Source of the DNA: Ciona savignyi | Taxonomy: Eukaryota > Chordata > Ascidiacea > Phlebobranchia > Cionidae | NCBI GenBank assembly: GCA_000149265.1 | Contig: CH003301.1 | Span: forward strand, 762,726 to 826,725 | Reading direction: 5' to 3' | DNA length: 64,000 nucleotides | Shown here: positions 48,001-61,000 of the stretch, piece after piece | Layout: every line of letters starts with the position of its first letter | Numbering within the stretch: the first letter of the stretch is position 1 | Translations under genes and position numbers: made by a program | The notes under the pieces: generated by a model | Databases searched by the model: none | Told to the model about the DNA's origin: nothing | What the model saw: the letters and a program-made list of their open reading frames with translations, nothing else

Positions 48001-49762
48001 GTCCGCTAACAACGAGCGATGTTTTTGTTTATACGGCGCCTTTGATAGTAATTCGGGGTAGAGGTTGCGATACTAACACAACAGCAGCACATGAGACTAC
48101 TGTTTAGAGCAATGATGTGACTTTCTCTCAATCATTGTTTCCTCAGTACTTGCTTAGTTGTCGGGGTTTTCATATTTTCAAAAAATTATTTCCCAAACTA
48201 AACATCAAACAATATCTCATACATTAGCATATGAAATTACCTCGGTCTCTTGCGTTTCAATCGTCAAAAGATTCCAAAATTTAAATGAACTTTAATAAAG
48301 ATTATAATCCAGTCAGGTAAAAAAGTTGAAAGAAAGAAAAATGTAAAAGCAAAAAATTGGCAGGTCGTCCAAATTGCGACACAACTTTATGGCATTGAAA
48401 GTCCAAAGAAGCAGAGACAACACTGGTGATTTTGGTATGAAGACAAAAAAGGAGCAGAATACGTACATATAGGCATGTGTTAACACCTGTAAGTTTGACC
48501 TCAAAACTAGAAACCACTTTGACGTAACTGCGGTTTACCAAGGAAAACATAGAGTTTAATTAATTATTCATCGAGAGTGCCACTATCGCTAACGATATGT
48601 AAGCCTAAGGCTTGACTTGCAAACCAGAGTTCAATTTTATGCAATTGTAATCATCAATTTTCATAAAATAAAAGCAGATTAATTGTTTCAGGTGGGCGAC
48701 AAGACTATATTTTGTTTCTGTTGAAAGATAATACAGCCAAACGGGTATATGTTTTAAATGAGATGCGAACTCCATGCGGTTAGACCAACGATCGATAAGT
48801 TAATATGAGGAAATTGTTAAATTTAAATCTCATTGTTCAGGAACTGTCGGTTTCTGACATTTACGTAATGAACCGATTTATAGGAAACAAAGCTAATTTA
48901 AAGCATACTTGGTGGACTTGTTCGCGCAGTATTGTCCTTAAAAGTCCCGATTTCACGGTTTCAGCTTCCTTGGTCATTTATTTGTTTTTCTTTGCGTGAT
49001 ACCATTAGGCTCTACATGCTGTATATTCTGGTAATTATTGTAATTGATTACAAGTAATGACAGTGCAGAAGATCCCGTCTTGTTGAGACTGTAGAAAACT
49101 TGTAAAGTAGAAGGCGCTATTCTCTTCACCTTCTTCAAAATTTAGTAAAAAACAGGAGTTAAACTAAGGCTCTGAAACTTAGTTTTATAGCGTCACCATA
49201 AAACAAACGTTGTTTGGATACGGTCACATGCTCTTATATTTTAAGGGCTGTCTACCCCCTGCTAAGATGAAAGTTATAGCAAAGTCCCAGAGTGAAACAG
49301 GAAATACATTAGAAATTTACGGTCGCGCACATCGCGGCGTTAATATTTCCATCGACCATTTACGATCAATGGAAATTGAGCGTGATAAGACGACTGTTCT
49401 CTAGTTTTGCTAAAGCGAAATTGAAATGTTTTTTTTTAATTCTAGACTTTCCTTGGAGAGCTTATTTCCCGATGGACTGAAAGTTAATAATGATGGCATT
49501 ACTGAGTGATTTAAACAGTAGTTTTAACATATTTCGAACACAGATTGGCTTGTAGAATCACTCCTTTAAAACACTTTGATAAATGTGGCTAAGTTATTTC
49601 CCTTGCTACCTTTAACGACGCTTTGACAACCAGTGTCTACGACAAATCAAAGAATATTAATGTCGACTTTCGTAAAAAAAGAGCACCCGTCTAGCCTACC
49701 TATGTGTCAATGGATGATGTCTGCAACGTGAAAAGATCACTTACTGATTGCCTTAATTTAGA

Positions 49763-49783
49763 ATAAAATAATAATAATAATAA
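49763..49783. repeat. ATA/TAA microsatellite
   Basis: A run of about seven ATA/AAT triplets with one interruption. It is a simple sequence repeat of no evident function. Confidence 0.7.
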
Positions 49784-52700
49784 CCACTGCAATTAATTAA
49801 CGCGGTATTTTCGTAAGTGAAACTGTATATGCTTGTGTGTGGCGTTATATCCAATAAAGCTGAAAAGGTTTTACGCGTGGATAACTTGGCTTTGTGTCTG
49901 CAGATACTTCGTAATTATGTTTACTGTAATTTCATTGTTGTTGCATTATGGAGTTCACGGTGAAGCACTTTTCATCGGATGTGGCCAAATTTGTACTTAA
50001 CTTTTGTTGTTCCTTCTCCTTATATATATGATGTTCAAACAATTAGGAAAAGGCGATTATCTTTCTTTGTGGATTTAGTCACTTATCCCACTGCGGACTT
50101 GTTCTAATTCTGTCAAACCAGCATTTTCGGCGCCATAAACAACAGGGTCGATGAAATCAGTGGGCACGTGGTAGGTGCTGTAAACCGTGGCCACACGTGT
50201 CACATCCAGCAGAGGGTTCAAGCTGGTCACGCATCGGCTACTAAGCGTCAAACTAAACACCGCCAGTTACGAGAAATTGCCAGATTTAATTACACGCGTT
50301 TTCGTGGGAACATTCACCCAGTGGATGACAGATGTGACGACAAAGCGAAGCAACAAACTGTTTTTAATTACTGTAGACTCAAGTGAGCGCAAGTTTATTG
50401 CTACTCTTATTACCAGACGGTCAAATTCAAGACAGTGTGTAACCTAATATGTGGCAGTACGGCGATCAAGTTGTCAACATTATGCATCTAATTTTGATCT
50501 CGTTAAAACTAGAACATAATGTTGTGCAGTAAAGGGGCTTTATTTATATATTTTAAGACCCAGGACACTGTTTAATGATTCATCGTTAAGCTGCATAAGT
50601 CGAAGGCGTTTTGACAGGCTAAAAATAGCAAAAAGTGTAGTTAGTTCTACAGTCAATTTATGTTGTTCGATTGTTATGTTTGCCGTATTTGGACAATCTT
50701 GTCTTGTATTATCACATAGTGAGAGAATGAAGACTGTATTTGTGAAGGAAAGTACACAAGTTAAGTGTTTTTTTGCGCCGTTGACGTAGGGTTGCCATCG
50801 AGCCACCCACCTTTATTTAAGTGTTGTTATTTTTGTTTAGCTATGGCTTTTTCGAGGTCACAGATATATGCGTCACCTTGCGTGCCGACCACCGCTTCGA
50901 ACAGTTTCATAGGTTTAAATGTAGATAAGGCGCAGTTGCATGGGTCAAAGAAATGTGGGCTATTTCTCCCAGAGTATACCCTTCACGTGGTTGAATGCGT
51001 TAAGATACATTGTACCCAAAATATACCTGACGTTTAATTACATTATTGTTAAGCCTAGTTATTAAGGCGATAACAGTTTAGAAGTATCTTTTGATTTAAA
51101 GAGCTCTTTGTACGACAACATATATGGTAAAACTGATCGTAGTTTTAGAGTGATAACAACCTTGTTTGATCTTAACATTTATGTTTAGTTTTCGCAGAAT
51201 TAACCTTATCAAAGTGCGCCTGTAATAATAGTGCTTCAGGGAAACAGACATTTAAGGGCCTCGCGATTTGTTCTGCTGTGCAGATAACTGTCTACAACCT
51301 AGACAAAAGAGCATCGATCTGGTTAATCACAGCTGTGAACCGAATTACCGTCATTAATGTTGCATTACACTTCAATGGGTTGTCGTTTTGTTCACAGCTG
51401 TGTGAGGTTCGCCTGCGTACACGGTAAACACATTCACATTCTACATTTGAATATCTCATTTGTGTTGGTGTAGCGACTATACTAATTCTTGTTTTGTAGA
51501 CACCCTCACGCCGACACCTGTTAACTTTTAATTTCTATGGCGTCATAAGCGAATCAGATGAATAAGTGTATTATTAGTCAGTGCACATTTGTTTTAATAT
51601 CTATTATGTTGGTTCTGTATAGTTGTTTAGACCAACGGTTTAGACCAAAAAAGGGACATTTGGTTCTTTTGTTGCGCAAAAAAAACAAAAATTGCCTTTG
51701 TCACGGGCGGAGGATAAGGTTTCAAAACAATGACAATTTACATTAATAAGTACATTTATTAAAAGTTTTTTTTTGTGGTGATTATGTGTATCCAGAAGTT
51801 TGTCTTTACCGATCAGTGTTTTCCGGATAACAATGTTCCGAATCCAAAAAAAAAACTCGTCGTGTGTGGCAGGCCTGATGTTCAGTGGTGCACCCTACCC
51901 CGATCTCATACATATATCTTCGTTGCATAGCATGCGTGCTTAGTAACTGGCAACAGCTATTATTAACTTTGTCGCATTTTGAGTGCCACGGCAACCACTA
52001 AATGTAATATTTCTCCCCTCTTCCTTACATCTTCGTTGCATACCTACGCCGTTCAGGGTTATAGTTCACTAACATAGGTTAGAATAGGGATATATCATTG
52101 TGCAGAGAAAAAGATGGTGTTACAGTAACACCATTCCCTGTCACGGCGGATTGTATGTAGGTGTAGTCACATCGTGTTATGAACCATATAAACTGTAACA
52201 GGCAAACTATGTTAAGTGTTCCGGTATAGAAAGGCAGCTATGGAAAGATTTTCTCCTCGTCGGAATAATGCAGTTGTCTCGCAACATCATAAGACAATAT
52301 GAATATCTTAATATGTAGGAAAGGTTGAATGTTTGAATTAATGCGTGCTGATAGACTCGGTGTAACGAACGTTCCGTGTAAGAAAGCGAGGCTATTGTGG
52401 CAGGCTATGGATACCTTGTGATCAATCAACGCCTCAGTCTAGCATCGAGTCTTTCGCGCCTGCCGTATCAACACTGCAGTTTCCCCACCCTAACGTAGAT
52501 GGGTTCAAACGAAATACCCCTGATCCAAATTTCAAAATTGCCTCACACATCCAGATAACCGCTGACCCGACGTGGTGGCCTTTCGAAACATCAGAAGATA
52601 CGAGAAACGTGCCCGTTATTCGGCGACAGGCCGCCACACCAAAACTTTCTCGCGTTTTAAATACCACCGTCCCTCTTATTTCTAAATTTTCGTTTGTATC

Positions 52701-55479
52701 CTCAGTTTCATTTTTATTGCTTCACAATATCCCATACTAGATTTGTTTATTTAGGACGCCGCAGCAAACAGGAAAGTGAGGGGTGATTTTGCGCAGGACG
52801 TGCATCCTTTTGTCATTGATTTTTGCACCACTGTCTTCAGGAGCTAAATGTTCTCAGTGCATTTGATGAAGTGAAATTACTGGTGTATGGAATTATAGGA
52901 TTATCAGTGTGTAAAAACCAGGAAGCAAAAATATTACTTCTCATATCGGAATGTAAATCTCATCATCAATCACTTAATTTCCTTTTGCGAATTATTCACA
53001 TTTATTCTATGGTTCTTTCTCTCTTATAGACCAATTGTAAATAAAATTTTAACTTCATGGTTTGCAAAAGTATAACGGAGAAAAATACTTCGCTGGGCGA
53101 ATCGATGATGTACAATCTCGTGGTTTGCCGGATTTGAAGTTTATTTAAATTGAATACTTTGCGGTATTTAGGATATTGAACTCATGCTCAAATTATCATC
53201 AGTTATACTTGTCATCGGCAATCACCTCGTTTCTCAGCATCGGCTTGTTGGGCCTACGTTCGCAGTGAGCACAGTCGATGACAAATTGCTATGCCAGGAG
53301 CGTGCCACAGATCAGGTTGCGGCGGGAGTTCCATTTTCACGATGCACGGTCAGTTTTGACTGTTTTCGGTCTGCGCATAAGACGGATTTAGACACAGTGT
53401 TTTCCTTGGAACACAAGCTGTTTTTCTAAAATGCTGTAGGGTGACTCACCCGGCCTTTCTTTGCACAATGTAGAAACATTGGTGAAGTGAAGTGCTATCG
53501 ATTAACTTGGTACATTTGTTGTTTGCTGTATAAAACGAAAAATCAAAGTAAGAAAGAAATTACATTTTGTGTATATCGGTTCTTTAATCGGATAACTGTA
53601 GATACTTTGTATTAAATTTCAAAAGTGTAATTTTAATATACGGCTACTGTTATTATAAAACTGTGCAGCCACTTATTCATTGGTGACATAATCGGATTTT
53701 TGGACCATTTGAAGTCTTAGTGAAAAAGGACTGTCATTCATTCGTTGATCCGCTTCAAGGAAAGCTGAATATCTTCCGTAACGGGTGTTTTAGCTTGGAT
53801 TTGCCGCCATGCAGCACCCGACGTTTGAAGACTTTAAATCGGCCGAGAATTGACGTCACTAACTTTGGTAATTGAAGGCTTGGAAGCCCGGTGAAAGACG
53901 CATTATTGCCGCTTAAGAGTGAGTGGGAGACACGCAATGCCAGAACTGCCTTCGAGGCTTAGTGCGCACACTCGAGATATTGCCAAGCCGTTGGTTAATT
54001 GCCGGTTGAACTGAGCCCTTGTTTGTTTATTTATGAAAGCAGAAAGTTGTCTATATCATTCTACAAAGAGCAATCACGCGACCTCGGTGGTAACGAGGTG
54101 TTGGTTTAGTCCGCGCTCTGGTAACGTCTCGGGATAAGACACTGGTCCCACTTTGACGTGAGCTGTCAACTCAGACAAGTTATCAAAACTCTTGTTTCGT
54201 CAGGTCGGGCCTGAGTAATATTTCATATAGAATTACTTTTGTGATTAACTGTTCTATTTTACGCAATAACGATTTGAATAGAACACCCTCGTATAATATG
54301 TTCCCTCTTACTTGCGCAAATACAGACAGCTATAACATTCCATTTCTTTCAACAAAGAGCTTTTATATTAGTGTCTAGCCGAACGATTGGATAAGAAACG
54401 TACGTGTAGCAATTTCTGTCAGTTAAATGCCTGTCCACTTCTTTCTTCACATAGGCGGTTATCACCTATTACTCAAGGATTAATTATGCTGATCAATCGC
54501 CTTTAGCAAGTTGTTTTTCACTGCCATGTGATTGACGTGTTTTTTACAGTTTTCGCGCAACATCGAGCGGCAATGCGATGATCGTGCTTTCTCAAAATAC
54601 TACCAGATGATTCCCACGAAGGAAATTCATATTAAAAATATATTCCTAAACACCTGGCAGAACACTAAAGTTTTACTCAGGTCAATGTGTGATACAATAC
54701 ATGATTGGCACATTCTTCCACTGTCGAAATCTACGTTCTAATGCGCTATCAAAATATTTACACTGCGACTAACTTGCTTAATGCGGAAAGACCCCCGTGC
54801 AGCGCCTTCCGTCCTAAACTTGCAAAGTGATCATTAACGAACGGGTATTACTGGTCGCAAACCAAACATGCTGTTTCACCGCCCGCTGACCTGATACCAA
54901 ACCATTGTCGAGCAATTAAGATCGTTAGCGAAGCCGTGTTGTGCTTGTCTTATCATTATCAAAAGCTTTTTTATCATTGCCAATACGATGCATGCAATAT
55001 GTTAGCCTCGTTAAAACAAACGCGTTCATTTTTGCTTCTTACGGACTCGGGACATTTAACGAACGGCACAGCGTTACGCACATTGCACTTTCTAAAACTT
55101 ACATCTGTTCTAGACTTTTAACGGAATTCGAACCCAGCACTTTACCATAGGATATCTCGTTAAAATTGCAAAAATTCTGAATGGCTGTTACGTTTGAGAG
55201 ATTTCAGCTGTACAACCTGGAGTATGTACGTTTCCTTTGAAACTGCTACCCTGTCTTTCGTGGAGTAAATTAGGCGAGAAGACACCTAGGAGTTATTTTT
55301 CAGGTTTATAGAAGTTCACTTGAACTGCGAATTAGTGAGTTGTTTAACTTGTAAAACTTATCGATTTTGTAGTAAATGACACAACACCAATATAGTAAAT
55401 GTATAATTAAGTTATAATACGTAATCATATTTATTTATTTGACATATCACGCTTTTCGTTTGGGCTAACCAAAACTGCA

Positions 55480-56236
55480 GCGTCCGCTGGTAGAAAAAGG
55501 CGATCGAGATCGACCGCCAGTCGCGAGAAAAAATCGTTCTCGCCGATTTCGCCGATTGAAGTAAACTGGTAGATTCATTTCTAGCGGCTGGTTGTCAGAA
55601 GGTGGCCTCTTTATGTCGCTCTAGCCGGGGGATCTTAGGACGGCGGGGATTTGACCCAAATCTACCGAGTGGGAAGTCGATAAGTCGTTCGATATGAAAT
55701 TTCAGGTCGAGCGGTGGCGGCGCGCGATTTAATTGGAAATAGGTTGGAGAATTTAGAAAAGCTCAGGCCGATCAAAGCTTGGAGAAGCGGATTAGGAGAA
55801 GACCGCGCCTGTTGTGAAGGAGCTTTCGCCGGCGAACCATTTGACCTGTATTAAATTACTTCATAAGCGCAGCTTAATCCTAGAATCTTGCTGCAACAAA
55901 TCCAAGTCAGCTGCAAACCTCATGTATGCCCATGTTTTCCATTGCAGCATTTCTACGTTTGAGTGTCGTTTGTACGGTTCAGCAAGGTTCTAGACAGCAC
56001 AAAACATTGTAGGTGGAGAGCACAATCACACGAATTTCGACCTTGCGCCATCGTTTAACTGAGGCAGAAATTGTAATGGATAGTTTTACTGGTTCACTAA
56101 TGTTAGTTTATCTTTTTTTCAGGTATTTTAGTAAAGTTCAAATGCACAGTTCCTGGCACCAATGCATTATTTTGAGTGAGACTTGTATATCACTCGTATA
56201 ATTCAAGTCATACGTACTTTACAAAATTATTACACA
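55480..56236 (+). promoter_or_regulatory. CpG-rich region and probable 5' UTR upstream of the RASSF gene
   Basis: From 55480 to 55860 CG dinucleotides and G+C are much denser than in the AT-rich flanks (CGATCGAGATCGACCGCC, GGTGGCGGCGCGCGA). This suggests an unmethylated promoter-proximal stretch. A GATCAAAG TCF/LEF-like site lies near 55773. A strong acceptor (TTATCTTTTTTTCAG) ends at 56122, 115 bases before the start codon, so a 5' UTR intron is likely. The promoter role is inference. Confidence 0.4.
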
Positions 56237-58076
56237 ATGTCGACTATAACTGTTTGCGTCGGTCGAGAGGAAAAGGAAGTATCGGGACTTACCAGAAAAA
56301 CAAATTGCTCAGACGTACTCCAAGCTTTACTTAAAGACAAACAATCAGAATGGAACGACGCAAGAGATACATGTGAAGACCATGGAATCAACGAACTTGA
56401 CTTCAACTTTTCTGCGGGAAAATCGCTCAAAGAATTAGCTCAGAGCTTCGTGATCGTTGAAAACTGGCGTGGATGTGAAAAACCGCTGCCGCCACGAACA
56501 AGAATATTCGCTGTTTGGCAAGCATGGGGCAAGGAACAGTGCCACGTAAAATTTGCACTAAAGAAGAGCAAGTGTACTCGTTACCGCGACGCACATCATC
56601 ATCACCCCAGCACGAGGACTGATGCTTCGTCGGGAAATTTGATCAACAATATGAACCAACGCCAAAATGCATCGGAATCCGCACATTTTCTGGACAATCT
56701 GTCGCATGGTCGTAAGAGGCGAATTCGCCGAAGTATGATGCAGTTCCAACGTGCAGTTATGACACAGCATACGAAGGAAGGCACTGAAGACAAAAATAAC
56801 AACAAAACCTCGGGCTGTCGTAGTCCTTCGACCGGGAGTAAAGTCGCCAGTTCTGCGGCCGAACGATGCGTGTCGGTCCGCCAAAAGACGACCGAATCTA
56901 CTGAGGTAACAATAACATTGAGTGAAGAACAATTTGTAGACGGAGTGATAACTGGTCCGGATTGTCTGCTTAGGCATAGTGATAAGAGTAAATTTATTCA
57001 GAGCGCCCTGGACAATCGGGATTTTAACCGAGAGCACTGTACTTACCGTCGCCGAAACCACAGGCGGCGGTCACTTGTACAAGACGACGATGACGACGAA
57101 GACTCCGACGCTCTTTCTGATCAAAATGTTCAGCTCTCCGGAAGTCGACGAGAGCACAATGTAGGACATTACCCTTATTGCCAGAATTCCCGACGAAGAT
57201 CGCGATCTTCGAGCAAAAGACGGCACCGACACCGACGAGATAGTCGACATCGCCACGGGAGAATAGGCAAGACCCGAAGGTCGCGTCGACATGCCTACCG
57301 CTACAGCACAGATGACACAACCACGACGACATCTACCGGTACGGCGAGCACGGGTTCAGATGTGGAAGTCGACTCGCACAGTGCTGGGGAGGATGCCGAT
57401 GATGAGAAATCCATCATGGCTGATTTTGGAAGTGTCATTTCCCGTCAGAAAACAGTGTTGTTTTCAACCGCCTCACTCCAGTGTACAGACAGCTACAGCA
57501 GTGGGGCAACCACCACGACAACCGCAACCGACTCGAGCAGCGGAACAACCACGTGTAGTGAAACATCCAACACAAGTGGTAGTAGTATAAGCGGGACTAG
57601 TAGTAGCGAAACATCCAGTGGCACGGACTATTTTGCAGAAAGTTATTTGAGAGCAAAACGTGTTGTGGCTGCTGCAGCTGCGGCATCAACGAAACCCGAA
57701 AAACAGAAAAATAGCGGTGCTGCGAAACTTTTCAGGAAGGTAACAGGACCGTCTTTAACCAAACCCGCACAAAGTCTTATTGGCACCTTCCGCAAGAAAA
57801 GAAAAGCACCCCAGCCGCCAGTTTCCAAACCGCAACCGTCAACATCGACCAAACCCATAGCGCCGTCAACCACCAGTAAAACATCGAAGCGGACTGTAAC
57901 ATTTGCAGCAGTACCCAACACATACAAGGCGCAATCCGCAAAATCACCGTCCGAGGAAAGTCGACCCGCAACAAAGACCACCCTGGTGGCTGTGTCGGAT
58001 ATCGGAGTAACGAAGCAGGAGAACAAGGCGTCGTCTGCTGTCGAAGATGCCGAAAAGAACAAGTCAGACGATAGCG
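56237..58076 (+). CDS. N-terminal RASSF (RASSF7-10 type) protein, first coding exon (3' partial)
   Basis: The exon encodes 613 residues and ends in a donor (G|GTAAGT) at 58077. Residues 3-110 are a Ras-association/ubiquitin-like domain of the N-terminal RASSF class: ITVCVGREEKEVSGLTRKTN, DVLQALL, FVIVENWRGCEKPLPPRTRI, VWQAWGKEQ and VKFAL follow the RASSF9/10 pattern closely. Such proteins are Ras/Rap-linked scaffolds of centrosome, trafficking and Hippo-related signalling. The Met at 56237 starts directly at the domain; the frame opens earlier at 56183 but adds an unlikely 18 residues. The rest of the exon is low complexity: acidic DDDDDED, an Arg/Ser/His-rich stretch (RRRSRSSSKRRHRHRRDSRH), long Ser/Thr runs, and a basic Pro-rich segment (RKKRKAPQPP). 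The coiled coil normal for the family is not in the window, so more exons must follow. Confidence 0.88.
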
Positions 58077-61000
58077 GTAAGTTATTGTTTATTTTCTAAT
58101 CACCCATACCCAGTTTGCAAGGCTGTGTTGATCAAGTCGATGTGCCGATGGTAAGATAACCAACTGGCACAGTTTCCCCGGTATGGTTAATGAAAGTGGA
58201 TTGCGGGGTTAACAAGAACACGCATGTCACCTCGGTGATACGGCAATAAACACAGTTTAGATTAAATCAGGAACCCTTAAAAGGTCGCGTCGTTCATTGA
58301 AAGATTTATATCCCTCTCACGCAAAGCAGTGAAAACAATGCCTTTGGCGATTGGGTCGCGTAATAACCACTACTATGTCGCGAGTAATTTGTTACGATCG
58401 TCGTTTTCCAGTTGGTTGAAAGAACCGTTTGTTTTTGTGTGACCATTAACCAAGTGAACGCGTCTCTTCAAGCGTGCTGCCGGGATTAGAGACGCATTTA
58501 ATTGCGTAATCATTTTTGACGCCAGTAGTTTTACGACGCGGCGCAAACAACAGACCAGTATTGCAATTAGTCTGGAGCGCTTTGGAAAATACCAATTAAA
58601 ATGCGTTTTTCCTGGAAACAAATAACATAACTACTGATTAGGATATCAGTTTTCATGTATTTCACCACGATTTTTTCTTGCATTGTCCTTCTTAGTAAAA
58701 ACAATCAATATAAGATCTTGCAAATGCACGTTTAACTGGAGAGAGCATAAAAAATCAAGAAAACACGATAGCCGTCGATACTTAACCTTTTGTTTGCACG
58801 CGCACAAGGGCCATGTGTGGTTATCTTTAGTTTCATTACCAGTTCCATGACAAAGATATCGTTGTCACCACAGAAACGGTTAAAGTGTGTGCATTTGCAC
58901 GCTGCTGCAGCACTGAATAGGAACCAGCCTGTCATATTTCGCTCGGCCAAGTAAAGATACTTACGAATGAGTAATGCAGCCCAGGAGACGGCTAATGTCA
59001 CCCGACCCTAACGCCCTTACAGGTCTTATTACAGAACGCTCAACAGGGGCATGTGCGCGACAATTTTCCCTTTTTTGTGCGTCACGAAAGGGAAGTTTTA
59101 AGGCGATTTAGAACCGCAGCCAATAATTCAACCTCAATCAATATATACCTCGCATGATTAAAAATGCCTAAAAAATCAAGATCAGTGTTGCCACCTAGCG
59201 TGTATTATTTTATCATCGTCTCCGAAAAGAATGACGTAATGTATTAAACTGGGTTTTCAAAAAGATTTATGCTCGTTCATACGGGACTAGTTTTAATATT
59301 GGCAAGTTAAAAGAAAACATCCCGTCCGATTTTAGCATACCAATAGCGACGTTTTAAGCTGTCAAGCATCGTGGCAGTGTAAAGGCTTCGGCTTAACGAG
59401 CGCACCAATTGCCGGAACCAAACCGAATCAGGATAATGAAGCGATATTGTTCTCTGCCACCACAGGAATCTAATGACGATATTTGTTTGGATAAGAACAA
59501 GCACATCCGTCAGTTGTCGGCAACTTTTTAACTATCATTCGTTCTGCTCCGCGCTATCTGATCGCGACCACGCATTTTGTGAAGCACCGATGATAATCGT
59601 TTGTGGTGTGTTAATGAAGATTCAGCCAACGATTGGCTATTAGATTGATGGAGGGCCTCCTCTTCGCACCTCTGCCCGTCGGCAAAATAGGTCGGGGATG
59701 TTATCGCATATTTCCCTCGTGAACTTCACAAACTATCAAACTAAAGGGCGGTGATGTTCGAACGTCTTGTTAGGACAACTGCCAATAAGGTCAGATTTCA
59801 GTTTAGATTCTCGAATTCTAGTGTCCACGTCGCTTCGAACCACTTAATTCTTAATACGATTATGCGCAGTCCTAATGGCGGACGGTGACAGTTCGTTAAC
59901 GATTTTTACAAGTGATTACCTTATGTCGAGTTTGTATATGCGACACATTTGTATATTAGGCATAATTTGTAATCCGTCCAACACACGAAGTAAAAAAAAC
60001 ATCCCAATTATGCGATTACTAGGTTCCAAAAACAGAAGGCTCCTTTTATAAAAAAAATAGATTGTGCGGCACCATAATATCCTTGTTCAGCGAAAATAAA
60101 TAAAATTCTTATCCAAAACGCAACAAATCGACTACGACTATAGTATTTAACTTACGTATTAATATTTGTTATTGTGTAATCCATGTTACAATCTATGATC
60201 ACAACAGCATGGCGACGGATACACAACCCAATTCCTAGTATCCGTGGAAACGTTTTAGTTTCCTTTAATATTTTTGTAAACTTCTTAAGCCGTCTCTTGG
60301 CAACGCGTGGGAAGTTAGTGAAAACAACAAAGCGGAAGTTAAAACATCGCTACAATGGAAATGCAAACATATACGATTCAGCGTAAGGATGATACTGGTA
60401 GATATGAATCACCACAAAGGGGAATTCAGGCAGGTTGTGGGGGCGAAATTTCACAAGCACCATCGTTCAAATACTAGCCGCATTCCGATCTCGTGTTGAC
60501 ATCCTTTTTGCTTTTAAGTATTTGGTAGAAAGTAATTGCTGGCAATATTATGGCACGCCGCGCTCAAGTGCCCTGAAGAGGAATACGTTTCCCAACATGT
60601 TGATATTTTGCTTTAATGTTTTAAAGTAAGCTACCGCAAAACTAACGCAGTGTACTTGACATCCGCCCGCAATGTGTACCTTAAATATGAACAAGACCGA
60701 ACCTGCAAAATCAACAGTAGGCTATATACTAAAGAAAGCGTTGGAATATTTTCCAGACAATATTGTGATATAGCATTAATCATATATTCTGTGTGCAATT
60801 CTTGTGTATTGCTTAAATACCTTATCTCATACCTGTCACTTCATTCTACATCTTTTGGTGAATTAAGTCTGCTTTGAAAGCGATTTATTCCGCCCCGTTA
60901 GTCATGAGACGACGTGCAAATATTTAGCTAACACGTGCGAATGTGGAGTTCTGATAATACGATTTACTTGCAAGTGAACAACAACTCGCGTTTTTTCAAT

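Larger units (their letters stand above)
36147..55479. other. 19-kb region without a supported gene
   Basis: Open frames are all below about 115 codons and show neither family motifs nor paired splice sites with continuous phase. I see no complete transposon. Small features noted are a 21-bp tandem repeat at 38998, a C-run near 40948, an ATA/TAA microsatellite at 49763-49783, inverted 13-bp E-box arms at 51328 and 51390, and a SOX-like palindromic cluster at 44691. It may be a regulatory region of the downstream RASSF gene, or hold exons I cannot recognise. Confidence 0.45.

Noticed and set aside
55110..55150. tRNA-like GAATTCGAACCCAGCAC (B box on the minus strand)
   Set aside because: No A box or fold upstream on the minus strand; an isolated match, perhaps a SINE remnant.
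56558..57061. 167-codon minus-strand frame
   Set aside because: A shadow of the RASSF exon on the opposite strand.
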